Shown: in pieces, positions 54,015-63,279 of the stretch
Numbering within the stretch: the stretch's first letter is position 1
How the letters are laid out: each line of letters opens with the position of its first letter
Origin: Enemella evansiae
Lineage (GTDB): Bacteria; Pseudomonadota; Alphaproteobacteria; Rhodobacterales; Rhodobacteraceae
Assembly: GCA_017255395.1 (NCBI GenBank)
Contig: JAFKDC010000016.1
Location: 1-64,000 of the forward strand
Direction: 5' to 3'
DNA: 64,000 nucleotides
The notes under the pieces: generated by a model
Told to the model about the DNA's origin: nothing
What the model saw: only the letters and a program-made list of their open reading frames with translations
Databases searched by the model: none
Translations under genes and position numbers: made by a program

Positions 54015-54950
54015 ATGACCTCCGCCATTCTTCTCGCCCTCGCGCCGATCGTGCTGATCATCGCGCTTGGCCACCTGCTGAAGCGCCGCGCCTTCCTTGC
54101 CGAGGGCTTCTGGCCGCAGGCGGAGCGGCTGAGTTATTACATCCTGCTGCCCTGCCTGTTCTTCAACAGCCTCGCCACGGCGGATCTCGGGGCGATCCCG
54201 GTCGGACGGCTGGCGGCGACGCTGATCCTGTCGACCCTCGCGGTAGCCGGGTTCGTGCTGATGATCCGCCCGACACTCAGGATCGACGGCCCGGCCTTCA
54301 CCTCGGTCTTTCAGGCCAGCATCCGTTTCAACAACTACGTGGGCGTGACGCTGGTCACCGGGCTGTTCGGTTCGACGGGGCTGGCGCTCGCGGCGCTGTC
54401 CAATGCCTCTCTGGTGCCAACGGTGAACATCCTCAGCGTACTGGTCTTCTCGCGCTTCGCCACGGCGCGGCTGGGACCACGGCAGGTGGCGGTGCAGCTG
54501 GCGACGAATCCGCTGCTGCTGTCCTCGCTGGCCGGGATCGGCTTTCAGCTGGCCGCGCTGCCGATCCCGGCGGGCGTGGAGCCCGCCCTGCGGACGCTGG
54601 GCGCCGCCTCGCTGCCCCTTGGGCTGCTTTGTGTCGGTGCGGCGCTGGACTTCGGCGCGGCGCGGACCTGGCTACGGCCCATCGTGGTTTCCTCGGCGGT
54701 GAAATTCGCGATGCTCCCGGCGGTCACGCTGGCCGTGGCGCTGCTTCTGGGGCTGGAGGGGCGCGCCCTGACCACGGTGCTGCTGTTCCAGGCGCTGCCG
54801 ACCGCCTCTTCGGCCTATATCCTCGCCCGCCAGCTGGGCGGCGATGCGCCGCTGATGGCCGGGATCACGGCGGCGCAGACGGTTCTGGCGCTGGTCACGC
54901 TGCCGCTGGTGATGTCGCTGATGGCGCTGCTTGTGGGGATCGGGCTGTAG
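54015..54950 (+). CDS. AEC-family transporter
   Basis: The 311-residue protein has about ten spans: MTSAILLALAPIVLIIALGH, LSYYILLPCLFFNSLATADL, and ASLPLGLLCVGAALDFGAA in the second half, followed by QALPTASSAYILARQLGGD, the typical C-terminal AEC motif. It probably moves an organic acid or amino acid; the divergent sdaA gene suggests a link to serine or pyruvate, only by position. Confidence 0.88.
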   Translation: MTSAILLALAPIVLIIALGHLLKRRAFLAEGFWPQAERLSYYILLPCLFFNSLATADLGAIPVGRLAATLILSTLAVAGFVLMIRPTLRIDGPAFTSVFQASIRFNNYVGVTLVTGLFGSTGLALAALSNASLVPTVNILSVLVFSRFATARLGPRQVAVQLATNPLLLSSLAGIGFQLAALPIPAGVEPALRTLGAASLPLGLLCVGAALDFGAARTWLRPIVVSSAVKFAMLPAVTLAVALLLGLEGRALTTVLLFQALPTASSAYILARQLGGDAPLMAGITAAQTVLALVTLPLVMSLMALLVGIGL

Positions 54951-55099
54951 GCGCGCCGCACGGGCGGGCCCGCGCGGCCCCTGATCCGGGAGACCCGGCG
55001 CGACAGCGGCCCGCCCGGGGCCAGCCGTTGCGCCGCAGGAAAGGGGCCGCGCGCCGAAAGATCGCGACGGCGCCCCTGCCCCCCGATACGCCCCGCGCG

Positions 55100-56386
55100 T
55101 CAGGCCGCGCTGACGCGCCAGATCGCGTCGCCGACATCGTCAGCCACCAGCAGCGATTTGCCGTCCGGTCCGACCGCCACACCCACCGGGCGCCCGTAGG
55201 CCAGCCTTTCGTCCTCGGACAGGAAGCCGGTCAGGATGTCGCGCGCCGGACCCGAGGGCCTGCCGCCCTCGAAGGGCACGAAGATCACCCGGTAGCCGCT
55301 TAGGATCGAGCGGTTCCAAGAGCCGTGCTGACCGATCACCATGCCGGGGCCGAAGCCCGGCAGCACGCCCTCGGGCAGCCAGCACAGGCCCAGCGAGGCG
55401 GTGTGGCCGCCAAGCGCGTAATCGGGGGTAATCGCGCTGGCAACCTTGGCGGCATCCTGAGGAACGCGGTCGTCCACCACCTTGCCCCAGTAGCAATAGG
55501 GCCAGCCATAGAAGCCGCCGTCCCGCACCGAGGTCAGGTAGTCGGGCGGCGTCTCGTCCCCCAGCCCGTCGCGTTCGTTCACCACGGTCCAGAGCGCGCC
55601 TGTCTCGGGCTCCCACGCCATGCCGACGGCATTGCGCAGCCCGCCGGCAAAGATGCGCGCGGCGCCGGTGGCCACGTCGACCTCCCAGATCGCGGCGCGG
55701 CCCTCTTCGGCCTCCATGCCCGCATCGCCGATGTTGGACAGCGAGCCCACGCCGACGTAGATTTTCGTCTGGTCGGGCGAAACCAGCAGGCTGCGGGTCC
55801 AGTGGCCGTGCGGCTTGAAGTCGACGATCTGCTTTCCGCTGCCGGACAGGGGCTGCCCCGGCGTGTAGTCGAAGACCTTCAGACCGTCGGTATTGCCCAG
55901 GTAGAAGGTCGATCCGACCAGCGCCATGCCGAAGGGCTGGCGCTGGTTCTCGACAAAGACCTCGCGGTGTTCGGCGACGCCGTCGCCATCCGCATCGCGC
56001 CAGAGCGTCACCCGGTTGGCGCTGTCGCCGATCGCCTTGACCCGGCGCATGGTCGCCTGCGCGGCATGGTCCATCAGGGTCTTCGGCGCGGCGGGCTGTT
56101 CCTTGGATTCTGCCACCAGCACGTCGCCGTTGGGCAGCACCTCGATCCAGCGCGGATGATCCAGCCCCTCGGCGAAGGCCTTGACCGACAGGCCCGGCGC
56201 GCAGATCGGCAGACGCCCGTCCTTGAAGCCCTCGGCGGCGGGCATCTTCAGCGTCATGATCCCCTGCGCGCGGGCCTCGGGGATCTGCGGTTCGCTGCCG
56301 AAGGCCTGGGTCGCGGGCGATCCCGCCCGGCGCGTGGCTGCAATGACTCCTCCGACCAGCGCGGTCGCCTTGGCGATCAGGTCCAT
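55100..56386 (-). CDS. PQQ-dependent sugar dehydrogenase-like (sorbosone dehydrogenase type)
   Basis: The 428-residue protein has an N-terminal segment that may anchor it, then a six-bladed propeller of the soluble glucose/sorbosone dehydrogenase type: FAEGLDHPRWIEVLPNGDVL, FKPHGHWTRSLLVSPDQTKI, GGLRNAVGMAWEPETGALWT, WPYCYWGK, QHGSWNRSILSGYRVIFVPF. Such enzymes oxidise sugars in the periplasm with PQQ. PQQ synthesis genes are not here. The ATG at 56386 has GGGAGG upstream. Confidence 0.87.
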   Translation of the reverse strand: MDLIAKATALVGGVIAATRRAGSPATQAFGSEPQIPEARAQGIMTLKMPAAEGFKDGRLPICAPGLSVKAFAEGLDHPRWIEVLPNGDVLVAESKEQPAAPKTLMDHAAQATMRRVKAIGDSANRVTLWRDADGDGVAEHREVFVENQRQPFGMALVGSTFYLGNTDGLKVFDYTPGQPLSGSGKQIVDFKPHGHWTRSLLVSPDQTKIYVGVGSLSNIGDAGMEAEEGRAAIWEVDVATGAARIFAGGLRNAVGMAWEPETGALWTVVNERDGLGDETPPDYLTSVRDGGFYGWPYCYWGKVVDDRVPQDAAKVASAITPDYALGGHTASLGLCWLPEGVLPGFGPGMVIGQHGSWNRSILSGYRVIFVPFEGGRPSGPARDILTGFLSEDERLAYGRPVGVAVGPDGKSLLVADDVGDAIWRVSAA

Positions 56387-56959
56387 GGTCCCTCCCGTTC
56401 CTGTTTGCGCTATCCTCGTTTGCGCTACCATAGGCCAAAGAGGGGGGACAGGACAGGGGGTGTGAACGCTGTTCTGGCAGGGCCGTTGCCCGGGCAACGG
56501 GCGAGAGGCGCTGCCTCTCGCGCTCTCCGAGGTATTTTTCACACCAAAGAAGGAGGGCGCGGCGCGCACTGTCCGAGGGCGGTGGGGGTAAACGGGGCTG
56601 GACGTGGGTCTCGACGGAACCGCAGGCGAGACGGGACCGGAAAGCGGCACAGCGATGGTGCTGAACCGCAAGCCGCCCAAGCAACGGGCGCGGCGAAGCA
56701 CCTAACCGGCAGTAAACAGATCTTGTCTTGGCGGATGCCGCGCGCCGGTGCAGGCTGACCGGAAAGCGTTGCGCGGGACCAGAGTTGGTGCCATCGTCCG
56801 CGCCGCAACCCCGCGCGGGCGTCCCGACAGGTTCCCGGGCCTCCGCGGCCCGCTCGCGGGGGGCAATACACTCTCGCACGGCGATCCGGCCCGTGCAGCG
56901 AAACAGGGCGTGCCGGGGCGCCGAAACCGACCCGGCCCGGGGCCATTGAACGGAAGACC
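56387..56959. other. non-coding gap with hairpins and dispersed repeat, copy E
   Basis: 56483-56500 is a perfect palindrome CCGTTGCCCGGGCAACGG; 56501-56521 is GCGAGAGGC-GCT-GCCTCTCGC; then GAGGTATTTTTCACACCAAA and GAAGGAGG (56529-56556), the dispersed repeat. The other 400 bases hold no gene I can support. Confidence 0.6.
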
Positions 56960-58129
56960 ATGCGCGTCCTGAAGCAAATCATCCTCTGCATCGCCGTCCT
57001 GGCCGGGACCGGCTACCTCTGGCTGACCTATGTCCCCGGCGCCGCCGCCTTTCTGGAGCGCACCGGCGTGACCGATCTGCTGGGCATTCAGGTGGCCGCC
57101 GCCGAAGCCTCGGAAAGCGGGGGCGGCGGCTTCGGGCCGCGCGGTCCGGCGCAGGTGGTCGTGGCCGAGGTCACCGAGGCCACCGCCAACGATCGCATCG
57201 ACGCCATCGGCGACCTGCGCGCCCTGCGCGGCGCCACCCTGCGCACCGAGGTCAGCGGCGAGGTGGTCGAGGTCGCGCTGGAGACCGGCGGCTTCGTCGA
57301 GGCGGGCACGGTGATCCTGCGGCTGGACGACGAGGCGGAGCGCATCGCGCTGGAACGCGCGCAGCTGATGCTGGAAGACGCGCGCGGCGACGTGGCCCGG
57401 CTGGGCCAGCTTCAGGGCACCGGCGCGGTAACCGAGGTTCGCCTGCGCGAGGCGCAGCTGGCGCAGCGCACCGCCGAGCTTGCGGTCACCGAAGCCGAGT
57501 TCCGGCTATCCCAGCGCACGGTCCGCGCGCCATTCGCGGGCTGGCTCGGGCTGCTCGATGCCTCGGTGGGCGAGCGCCTGTCGCCCAGCGACACCATCGC
57601 CACCCTGACCGACCGCTCCGAGGTGCTGATCGATTTCCGCGCGCCGGAACGCATCGCCAGCCGCATTGCCCCCGGCATGACGATCGAGGCCCGTTTTCTG
57701 GGCGGTGGCCGTGCCGCGCCCCTGACCGGGGAAATCCACGCGGTCGACAATATCGTCGACCCCCGCAGCCGCACCCTGCGCGTGCAGGGCAAGCTGCCCA
57801 ACGAGGGCGACCGCCTGCGCGCGGGCATGTCCTTTGCCGTCACCCTGCGCTTTCCCGGCGACAGGCTGGTGGCCGTCGATCCGCTGGCGGTGCAATGGGC
57901 CAGCGACGGCTCCTACGTCTGGGCGGTGCGCGACGGCAAGGCCGCGCGGGTCGGCGTGACGATCCGCCAGCGCGACGCCGACCGGGTGCTGGTCGAGGCC
58001 GATCTGGCCCCCGGCGACGCGGTGGTGACCGAGGGCGTGCAGTCCCTGCGACCGGGCGCCGAGGTGGCGGTGGCCAACCCGCCCGAGGCGGGGCTTGCGG
58101 CAGAACCGCCCTCGCGCAGCGCGCTTTGA
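56960..58129 (+). CDS. RND efflux periplasmic adaptor (membrane fusion protein)
   Basis: The 389-residue protein has an N-terminal anchor (QIILCIAVLAGTGYLWLTYV), a biotinyl-lipoyl half motif (GATLRTEVSGEVVEVALETG), a helical hairpin (residues 120-175), the second half motif TVRAPFAGWLGLLDASVGER and beta-barrel domains. It links the RND pump to an outer-membrane channel, none of which is in the window. It ends 16 bases before the pump gene. Confidence 0.92.
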   Translation: MRVLKQIILCIAVLAGTGYLWLTYVPGAAAFLERTGVTDLLGIQVAAAEASESGGGGFGPRGPAQVVVAEVTEATANDRIDAIGDLRALRGATLRTEVSGEVVEVALETGGFVEAGTVILRLDDEAERIALERAQLMLEDARGDVARLGQLQGTGAVTEVRLREAQLAQRTAELAVTEAEFRLSQRTVRAPFAGWLGLLDASVGERLSPSDTIATLTDRSEVLIDFRAPERIASRIAPGMTIEARFLGGGRAAPLTGEIHAVDNIVDPRSRTLRVQGKLPNEGDRLRAGMSFAVTLRFPGDRLVAVDPLAVQWASDGSYVWAVRDGKAARVGVTIRQRDADRVLVEADLAPGDAVVTEGVQSLRPGAEVAVANPPEAGLAAEPPSRSAL

Positions 58130-58145
58130 CAGGGGGACGCGCCAC

Positions 58146-61100
58146 ATGACCGACCGCTCGCAGTCCGCGCTTGCCTCGGGCACGGCGCTGTTCGTGAAAC
58201 GCCCGATCCTGGCCTTCGTGCTGTCGGCGCTGATCGTTCTGGCGGGGCTGGCAGGCCTTTCGGGCGTCGAGATCCGCGAGCTGCCCAACGTCGACCGCCC
58301 GGTCGTCACGATCACCACAAGATACCCCGGCGCCTCGCCCGAAAGCGTCGACCAGGAGGTGACGGGCCGCATCGAGGGCGCGGCGGGACGGGTGTCGGGC
58401 GTGCGCTCGATCTCGTCGAACTCGCGTTTCGGGCGGTCCCGGGTGACGCTGGAATTCGAGGAAAGCGTCGATCTGGACGTGGCCGCCACCGATGCGCGGG
58501 ACGCGGTGGCCCGCATCGCCGCGCAGCTTCCCGACGATGCCGAGCAGCCCGAGATCGTCAAGGCGGACGCCAATGCGCAGGCGGTGATCCGCGTCGCCGT
58601 GACCTCTGCCGGGCGCTCGCCGCAGGAACTGACGCAGATCGTCGAGGACCGGGTCGAGGACCGCCTGCTGTCCGTCGCGGGTGTGGCGGACCTGCAGATC
58701 TACGGCGACCGCCTGCCGATCTTCCGCATCGACATAGACCAGTCGAAACTGGCGGCGCGCGGGCTGACGCTGGCGGACATGCGCGCGGCGCTTTCCGACG
58801 TGGCCTTCGACGCCCCCGCCGGCGACCTGACCGGCAACAGCCAGAGCATCGCGGTGCGCACCACCGCCACCATTGCCACCAAGCGCGGCTTCGAGGATCT
58901 GGAGCTGGCCCCGGATGTCTTCATCCGCGACGTGGCGACCGTGACGCTGGGCCCTGCCCCGAACGAGACGGTGCTGCGCGCCAACGGCCAGACCGGGATC
59001 GGCCTTGGCATCATCCGGCAGGCCACCTCGAACACGCTGGAGATCTCGGCAGCCGTGCGGGCGGTGGTCGCCGAACTGGACCGGACCCTGCCCGGGGACG
59101 TGTCGATCTTCGTCACCTCGGACGACGCGATCTTTATTCGCGGGTCCATCGAGGAAGTGCTGAAGACGCTGGCCATGGCCACCGCCATCGTGGTCGCGGT
59201 GATCTTCCTGTTCCTGCGCGACGCCCGCGCCACGCTGATCCCGGCGCTGACCCTGCCGGTGGCGCTGATCGGCACGCTCGCGGCGATCTACCTCGTGGGC
59301 TTCTCGGTCAATATCCTGACGCTGCTGGCGCTGGTGCTGGCCACCGGCATGGTCGTCGACGACGCCATCGTGGTGCTGGAAAACATCGTTCGCCGCCGGT
59401 CCGAGGGCATGGGCCCCCGCGCCGCCGCCGTGCTGGGCACGCGGCAGGTCTTTTTCGCGGTGGTCACCACCACGGCAACGCTGGCGGCCGTCTTCGTGCC
59501 GCTGTCCTTCCTGCCGGGGCAGGCGGGCGGGCTGTTCCGCGAGTTCGGCTTTACGCTGGCCATCGCGGTCATGCTGTCCTCGCTGGTGGCGCTGACGCTC
59601 TGCCCGGTGCTGGCCAGTCGCCTGCTGTCGCGCGCGCCCGACGCCGATCCGCGCGGCCCGCTGGTCTGGCTGGGCAACCGGCTGTTCCGGCTGTACCGCT
59701 GGACGCTGGGGCTGGCGCTGGACCTGCCCTTCGTGGTGCTGCTGGTGGCGGTGCTGTTCTCGGCCACGGCGGTTTTCGTCGGCGGCGGCATCCGGCAGGA
59801 GCTGACCCCGCGCGAGGACCGCGCCGTGGCGCTGCTGTCGGTCTCGGCGCCGCAGGGGGTGTCGCTGCAATACACCACCGCGAAGATGGCCGAGATCGAG
59901 GCCCTGATCGACCCGCTGCGCGCGAGCGGAGAGGTCACGAACGTCTTTTCGATCACCGGCTTCGGGTCGGACAACCGGGGGTTCATGGTCTTCTCGCTGG
60001 CCCCGTGGGAGGATCGCGCCCGCAGCCAGGACGAAATCGTGGGCGAGATCAACGGCAAGCTGCGCGGCGTGATCGGCGTGCGCGCCTTCGCGATCCAGCC
60101 CAATTCTCTGGGCATCCGGGGCGCCGGACGCGGGCTGTCCTTCGCCATCACCGGCGACAACTACGCGCAACTGGCCGAGGTCTCCGAACGGCTGGTCGCG
60201 CGGATGCAGGAAAACCCCGCCATGGGGCAGGTCCAGCTGGAGTACGAAACCACCCAGCCGCAGCTGTTCATCGAAATCGACCGCGAGCGCGCCTCGGACC
60301 TCGGGATCGATATCTCGGGGCTGGGCGAGGCCCTGCGCGCGGTGCTAGACGGGCGCACGGTGGGTTCTGTCTTCATCGACGACCGCAGCTTCGACATCCA
60401 GATGCTGTCGACGTCGAACCCGGTGAACGACCCCGGCGACCTTGCCAATATCTTCGTGCAGACCGGCGACGGCCAGACCGTGCCCATGTCGACCTTCGTC
60501 ACGCTGGAAGAGCGTGCCATCGCGCCGGAGCTTGACCGCGAGGGGCAGAACCGCTCGGTCGAGATCTCGGCGGGGCTGACGCCGGAACTGGCGCTGGGGG
60601 ATGCCATGGCGCAGGTGCAGGCGCTGGCCGACGAGATCCTCTCCGAGGAAAACCGGATCGTGCCGCTGGCAGAGGCGGCCACGCTGGACCAGACCTCTTC
60701 GGGGTTGCTGCTGGTCTTCGGCTTCGCCATCGCCGTGGTCTTCCTGGTGCTGTCGGCACAGTTCGAAAGCTTCATCTCGGCGGTGGTGGTCATGGCGACG
60801 GTGCCCATCGGGCTGGCCTGCGCCGCCTTCGCCATGGTCTTCACCGGGTTGTCGCTGAACGTCTACAGTCAGATCGGGCTGGTGATGCTGATCGGGATCA
60901 TGGCCAAGAACGGCATCCTGATCGTCGAATTCGCGGACCAGCTGCGCGATCAGGGCGCCTCTGTCCGGGACGCGATCCTCGACGCCTCGACGATCCGCCT
61001 TCGTCCGGTGATGATGACCATGACCTCGACGGTGCTGGGTGGCGTGCCGCTGATCCTCTCGGCGGGAGCGGGCGCCGAGGCGCGCGAGGCCCTGGGCTGG

Positions 61101-61244
61101 GTCATCGTCGGCGGGCTTGGGCTGGCGACGCTCTCGACCCTCTACCTGACGCCGGTGGCCTACCTGTTGCTCGCGGGCTTCTCCAAGCCGCGCGTTCAGG
61201 CCATGCAGCGGCTGGAATCCGAACTCGACGAAGCGCTCGCCTGA
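58146..61244 (+). CDS. RND family efflux pump, inner-membrane permease
   Basis: The 1032-residue transporter has the twelve-span duplicated layout, with FVKRPILAFVLSALIVLAGL at the start, the proton-relay aspartates in LATGMVVDDAIVVLENIVRR and two large periplasmic loops (residues 40-330 and 560-860). It belongs to the AcrB/MdtB (HAE1) type and probably exports toxic organics by proton antiport. It follows its adaptor closely. Confidence 0.94.
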   Translation: MTDRSQSALASGTALFVKRPILAFVLSALIVLAGLAGLSGVEIRELPNVDRPVVTITTRYPGASPESVDQEVTGRIEGAAGRVSGVRSISSNSRFGRSRVTLEFEESVDLDVAATDARDAVARIAAQLPDDAEQPEIVKADANAQAVIRVAVTSAGRSPQELTQIVEDRVEDRLLSVAGVADLQIYGDRLPIFRIDIDQSKLAARGLTLADMRAALSDVAFDAPAGDLTGNSQSIAVRTTATIATKRGFEDLELAPDVFIRDVATVTLGPAPNETVLRANGQTGIGLGIIRQATSNTLEISAAVRAVVAELDRTLPGDVSIFVTSDDAIFIRGSIEEVLKTLAMATAIVVAVIFLFLRDARATLIPALTLPVALIGTLAAIYLVGFSVNILTLLALVLATGMVVDDAIVVLENIVRRRSEGMGPRAAAVLGTRQVFFAVVTTTATLAAVFVPLSFLPGQAGGLFREFGFTLAIAVMLSSLVALTLCPVLASRLLSRAPDADPRGPLVWLGNRLFRLYRWTLGLALDLPFVVLLVAVLFSATAVFVGGGIRQELTPREDRAVALLSVSAPQGVSLQYTTAKMAEIEALIDPLRASGEVTNVFSITGFGSDNRGFMVFSLAPWEDRARSQDEIVGEINGKLRGVIGVRAFAIQPNSLGIRGAGRGLSFAITGDNYAQLAEVSERLVARMQENPAMGQVQLEYETTQPQLFIEIDRERASDLGIDISGLGEALRAVLDGRTVGSVFIDDRSFDIQMLSTSNPVNDPGDLANIFVQTGDGQTVPMSTFVTLEERAIAPELDREGQNRSVEISAGLTPELALGDAMAQVQALADEILSEENRIVPLAEAATLDQTSSGLLLVFGFAIAVVFLVLSAQFESFISAVVVMATVPIGLACAAFAMVFTGLSLNVYSQIGLVMLIGIMAKNGILIVEFADQLRDQGASVRDAILDASTIRLRPVMMTMTSTVLGGVPLILSAGAGAEAREALGWVIVGGLGLATLSTLYLTPVAYLLLAGFSKPRVQAMQRLESELDEALA

Positions 61245-61591
61245 CGCGGCCCGCGCCGGGGGCGGCGCCTGAACGACCGGCAGGCGCCGGGTGCGCCCCC
61301 CGCCGAACGCACTGCGGCCCTGCGGACGCCCTGCCCCGCCAAAACGCCGGCCCTCCGGCACCCAAATGCCGTGAAGGCCCCGCCTGAGACAGCTTTGGGT
61401 CGGCGCCTGTGCGCCAAGGGAACGCCCCCCGCTTTCGTCTTCTGCGCTGTGCGCCCCCTCGCGCCACGACCTTCGGAAACGAAAGCCCTGCACAGACCAA
61501 CCGCGCCACCGTCAAATCGAACCTCGAAAAATCCCGCCCTCCCTTGTATCGATAAACGAAGACGTTTCCTGCCCCGAAGAAAGACGCCCCG
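61245..61591. other. intergenic region, no gene seen
   Basis: The 347 bases after the RND gene contain no convincing coding frame. The last 40 bases (ATCGATAAACGAAG...) drop in GC and probably carry the promoter of the next gene. Confidence 0.45.
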
Positions 61592-62794
61592 ATGAACGCC
61601 CCTGTGAAGCCGCGCACCACCACCCCCTTCGACCGCAAGATGGCACAGGCGAAGAAGCTGCGCGCCGAACAGGACTTCGAGCAGGCAGCCCTCCTTTACG
61701 GCGAGGCCGCGGCGATGCTGCCGAACGCCAAGGCCGGGCTGTTCATGGCCATGTGCCAGCGCGACGCCGGGCGGACCGAAGAGGCCCTTTCGAGTTACCG
61801 AAGCTACGCCGACAGAAACCCCCGGGATTTCGACGGCTGGTGTGGTCTTGGCGTGCTGTTGAAACGCCTCGGACGCTATGAAGAAGCCATCGGCCCCATG
61901 CAGCGCGCGCTGGCTCTGCGGGACGATGCCCCGGCCCGGAACACCCTGATCGCCTCGCTCTGGCGCGTGGGCCGCAAGGAAGAGGCGCAGACCGAGGGCC
62001 ACAGGAACCTCATCCTCAAACACCGGCTGGCGCAGGAGGCCTTCGAGGCCTCGCCCAGCAAGAACGTGACCGTAAAGCCGGGCGGGCGCGGCTTCGACCC
62101 CGAGCGGCGGAACCGGAACATCATTTCGTTTTCGCTCTGGGGCGATCGCCCCGAGTATATCACCGGAGCGCTGGTGAACGCGCAGATCGCCCAGCATCTT
62201 TACGTCCGCTGGACGCCGCGTTTCTACTGCGACACCTCGGTGCCGCAGGACGCCCGGGACGCCCTGAAGGCCTATGGCGCGCAGGTCGTCCTGATGACCG
62301 GCAAAGACGATGCCGCGATCCGCCCGATGTGGCGGTTCCTGGCCTCGGACGACCCCGATATCAACGTCTTCGTCTGCCGCGACGCCGATTCGCGCGTGAA
62401 TGCAAAAGAACTGCTGGCGGTCACGGACTGGCTGAACTCCGGCTGTCGCTTCCACATCATGCGCGACCACATTTACCACCACGAGCTGATCCTTGCCGGG
62501 ATGTGGGGCGGCATGGCCGGTATCCTGCCCAATATGCGGGACTGGCTGCGGTCTTCGCCGAAGTACTTCGACAACAAGTTCGGCGATCAGGCGTTCCTTG
62601 CGGATATGCTTTGGCCGCTGATTCATCGGGACGCCAGGATTCACGACACCTACTACCGCTTCCCGAAGGCCGGCCCCTTCCCGGACGGATACGATCTGCC
62701 GGGGCTGATCCATGTGGGGGGCGGCACGAAAAACATGCCCCACTGGTCCAACTACGTGCACCTGCCCCGCGGGACAGGGCACGGTGACGGGTGA
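61592..62794 (+). CDS. TPR protein with glycosyltransferase-like C-terminal domain
   Basis: The 400-residue protein has about three TPR units (residues 15-150; EEALSSYRSYADRNPRDFDG, LGRYEEAIGPMQRALALRDD) and a C-terminal domain with RNIISFSLWGDRPEYITGAL, a DxD-like VFVCRDADSRVNAKELLAVT and HIYHHELILAGMWGGMAGIL, NKFGDQAFLADMLWPLI. The DxD and overall pattern suggest a sugar-transferase fold. The final residues (HLPRGTGHGDG) read into sequence that continues an RTX relic, so the C-terminus may be altered. Confidence 0.78.
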   Translation: MNAPVKPRTTTPFDRKMAQAKKLRAEQDFEQAALLYGEAAAMLPNAKAGLFMAMCQRDAGRTEEALSSYRSYADRNPRDFDGWCGLGVLLKRLGRYEEAIGPMQRALALRDDAPARNTLIASLWRVGRKEEAQTEGHRNLILKHRLAQEAFEASPSKNVTVKPGGRGFDPERRNRNIISFSLWGDRPEYITGALVNAQIAQHLYVRWTPRFYCDTSVPQDARDALKAYGAQVVLMTGKDDAAIRPMWRFLASDDPDINVFVCRDADSRVNAKELLAVTDWLNSGCRFHIMRDHIYHHELILAGMWGGMAGILPNMRDWLRSSPKYFDNKFGDQAFLADMLWPLIHRDARIHDTYYRFPKAGPFPDGYDLPGLIHVGGGTKNMPHWSNYVHLPRGTGHGDG

Positions 62795-63217
62795 AAACGA
62801 CTACACGACTGCGGACAGGGTTTCCCTTTTCGGTCAGGACGGCAATGACAGGATCGAATCCGGGCAGGGCGCTGTGAGCAGCGCGTATCAGGCCAACGGG
62901 GACTATCCGGGCGGCGGCGCTGCAACGACACGCTGATCGGTGGACAGGCGAACGATACACTTTATGGTGGTGCCGGGAGCGACCGCTTCGAGTTTCAGAC
63001 CTCGATGGGGGATGATACCATCGGAGACTTCGATGAACTCAATAACGAGGTCAGACTGGACGGGTTCACCGGAATTGGCAACGACGCGCAGGCGTTGGCA
63101 ACGGCCTCGGGCGGCGGAACTGTCCCGATTACATTGGATTTCGGTGCGCAGGGGACTCTGACCTTCAACACCGTCTTCGACGCGGACGATTTATACGGCG
63201 TATTCGACTGGAGCTGA
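62787..63217 (+). pseudogene. frameshifted RTX-protein relic
   Basis: One frame reads VSLFGQDGNDRIESGQGAVS up to a stop at 62937; from 62927 another frame continues DTLIGGQANDTLYGGAGSDR FEFQTSMGDDTIGDFDELNN and ends NTVFDADDLYGVFDWS. Both are RTX nonapeptide-type sequence, joined by a shift in a GC-rich run near 62912-62925. No start codon or upstream part remains. It matches the C-terminal tail type of type I secreted proteins. Confidence 0.65.
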
Positions 63218-63279
63218 CTGGCGGACCGCGCGCTATGGCCGATGCAGGGGCGGCGGTAATATTCCGATAGGAGAAGACC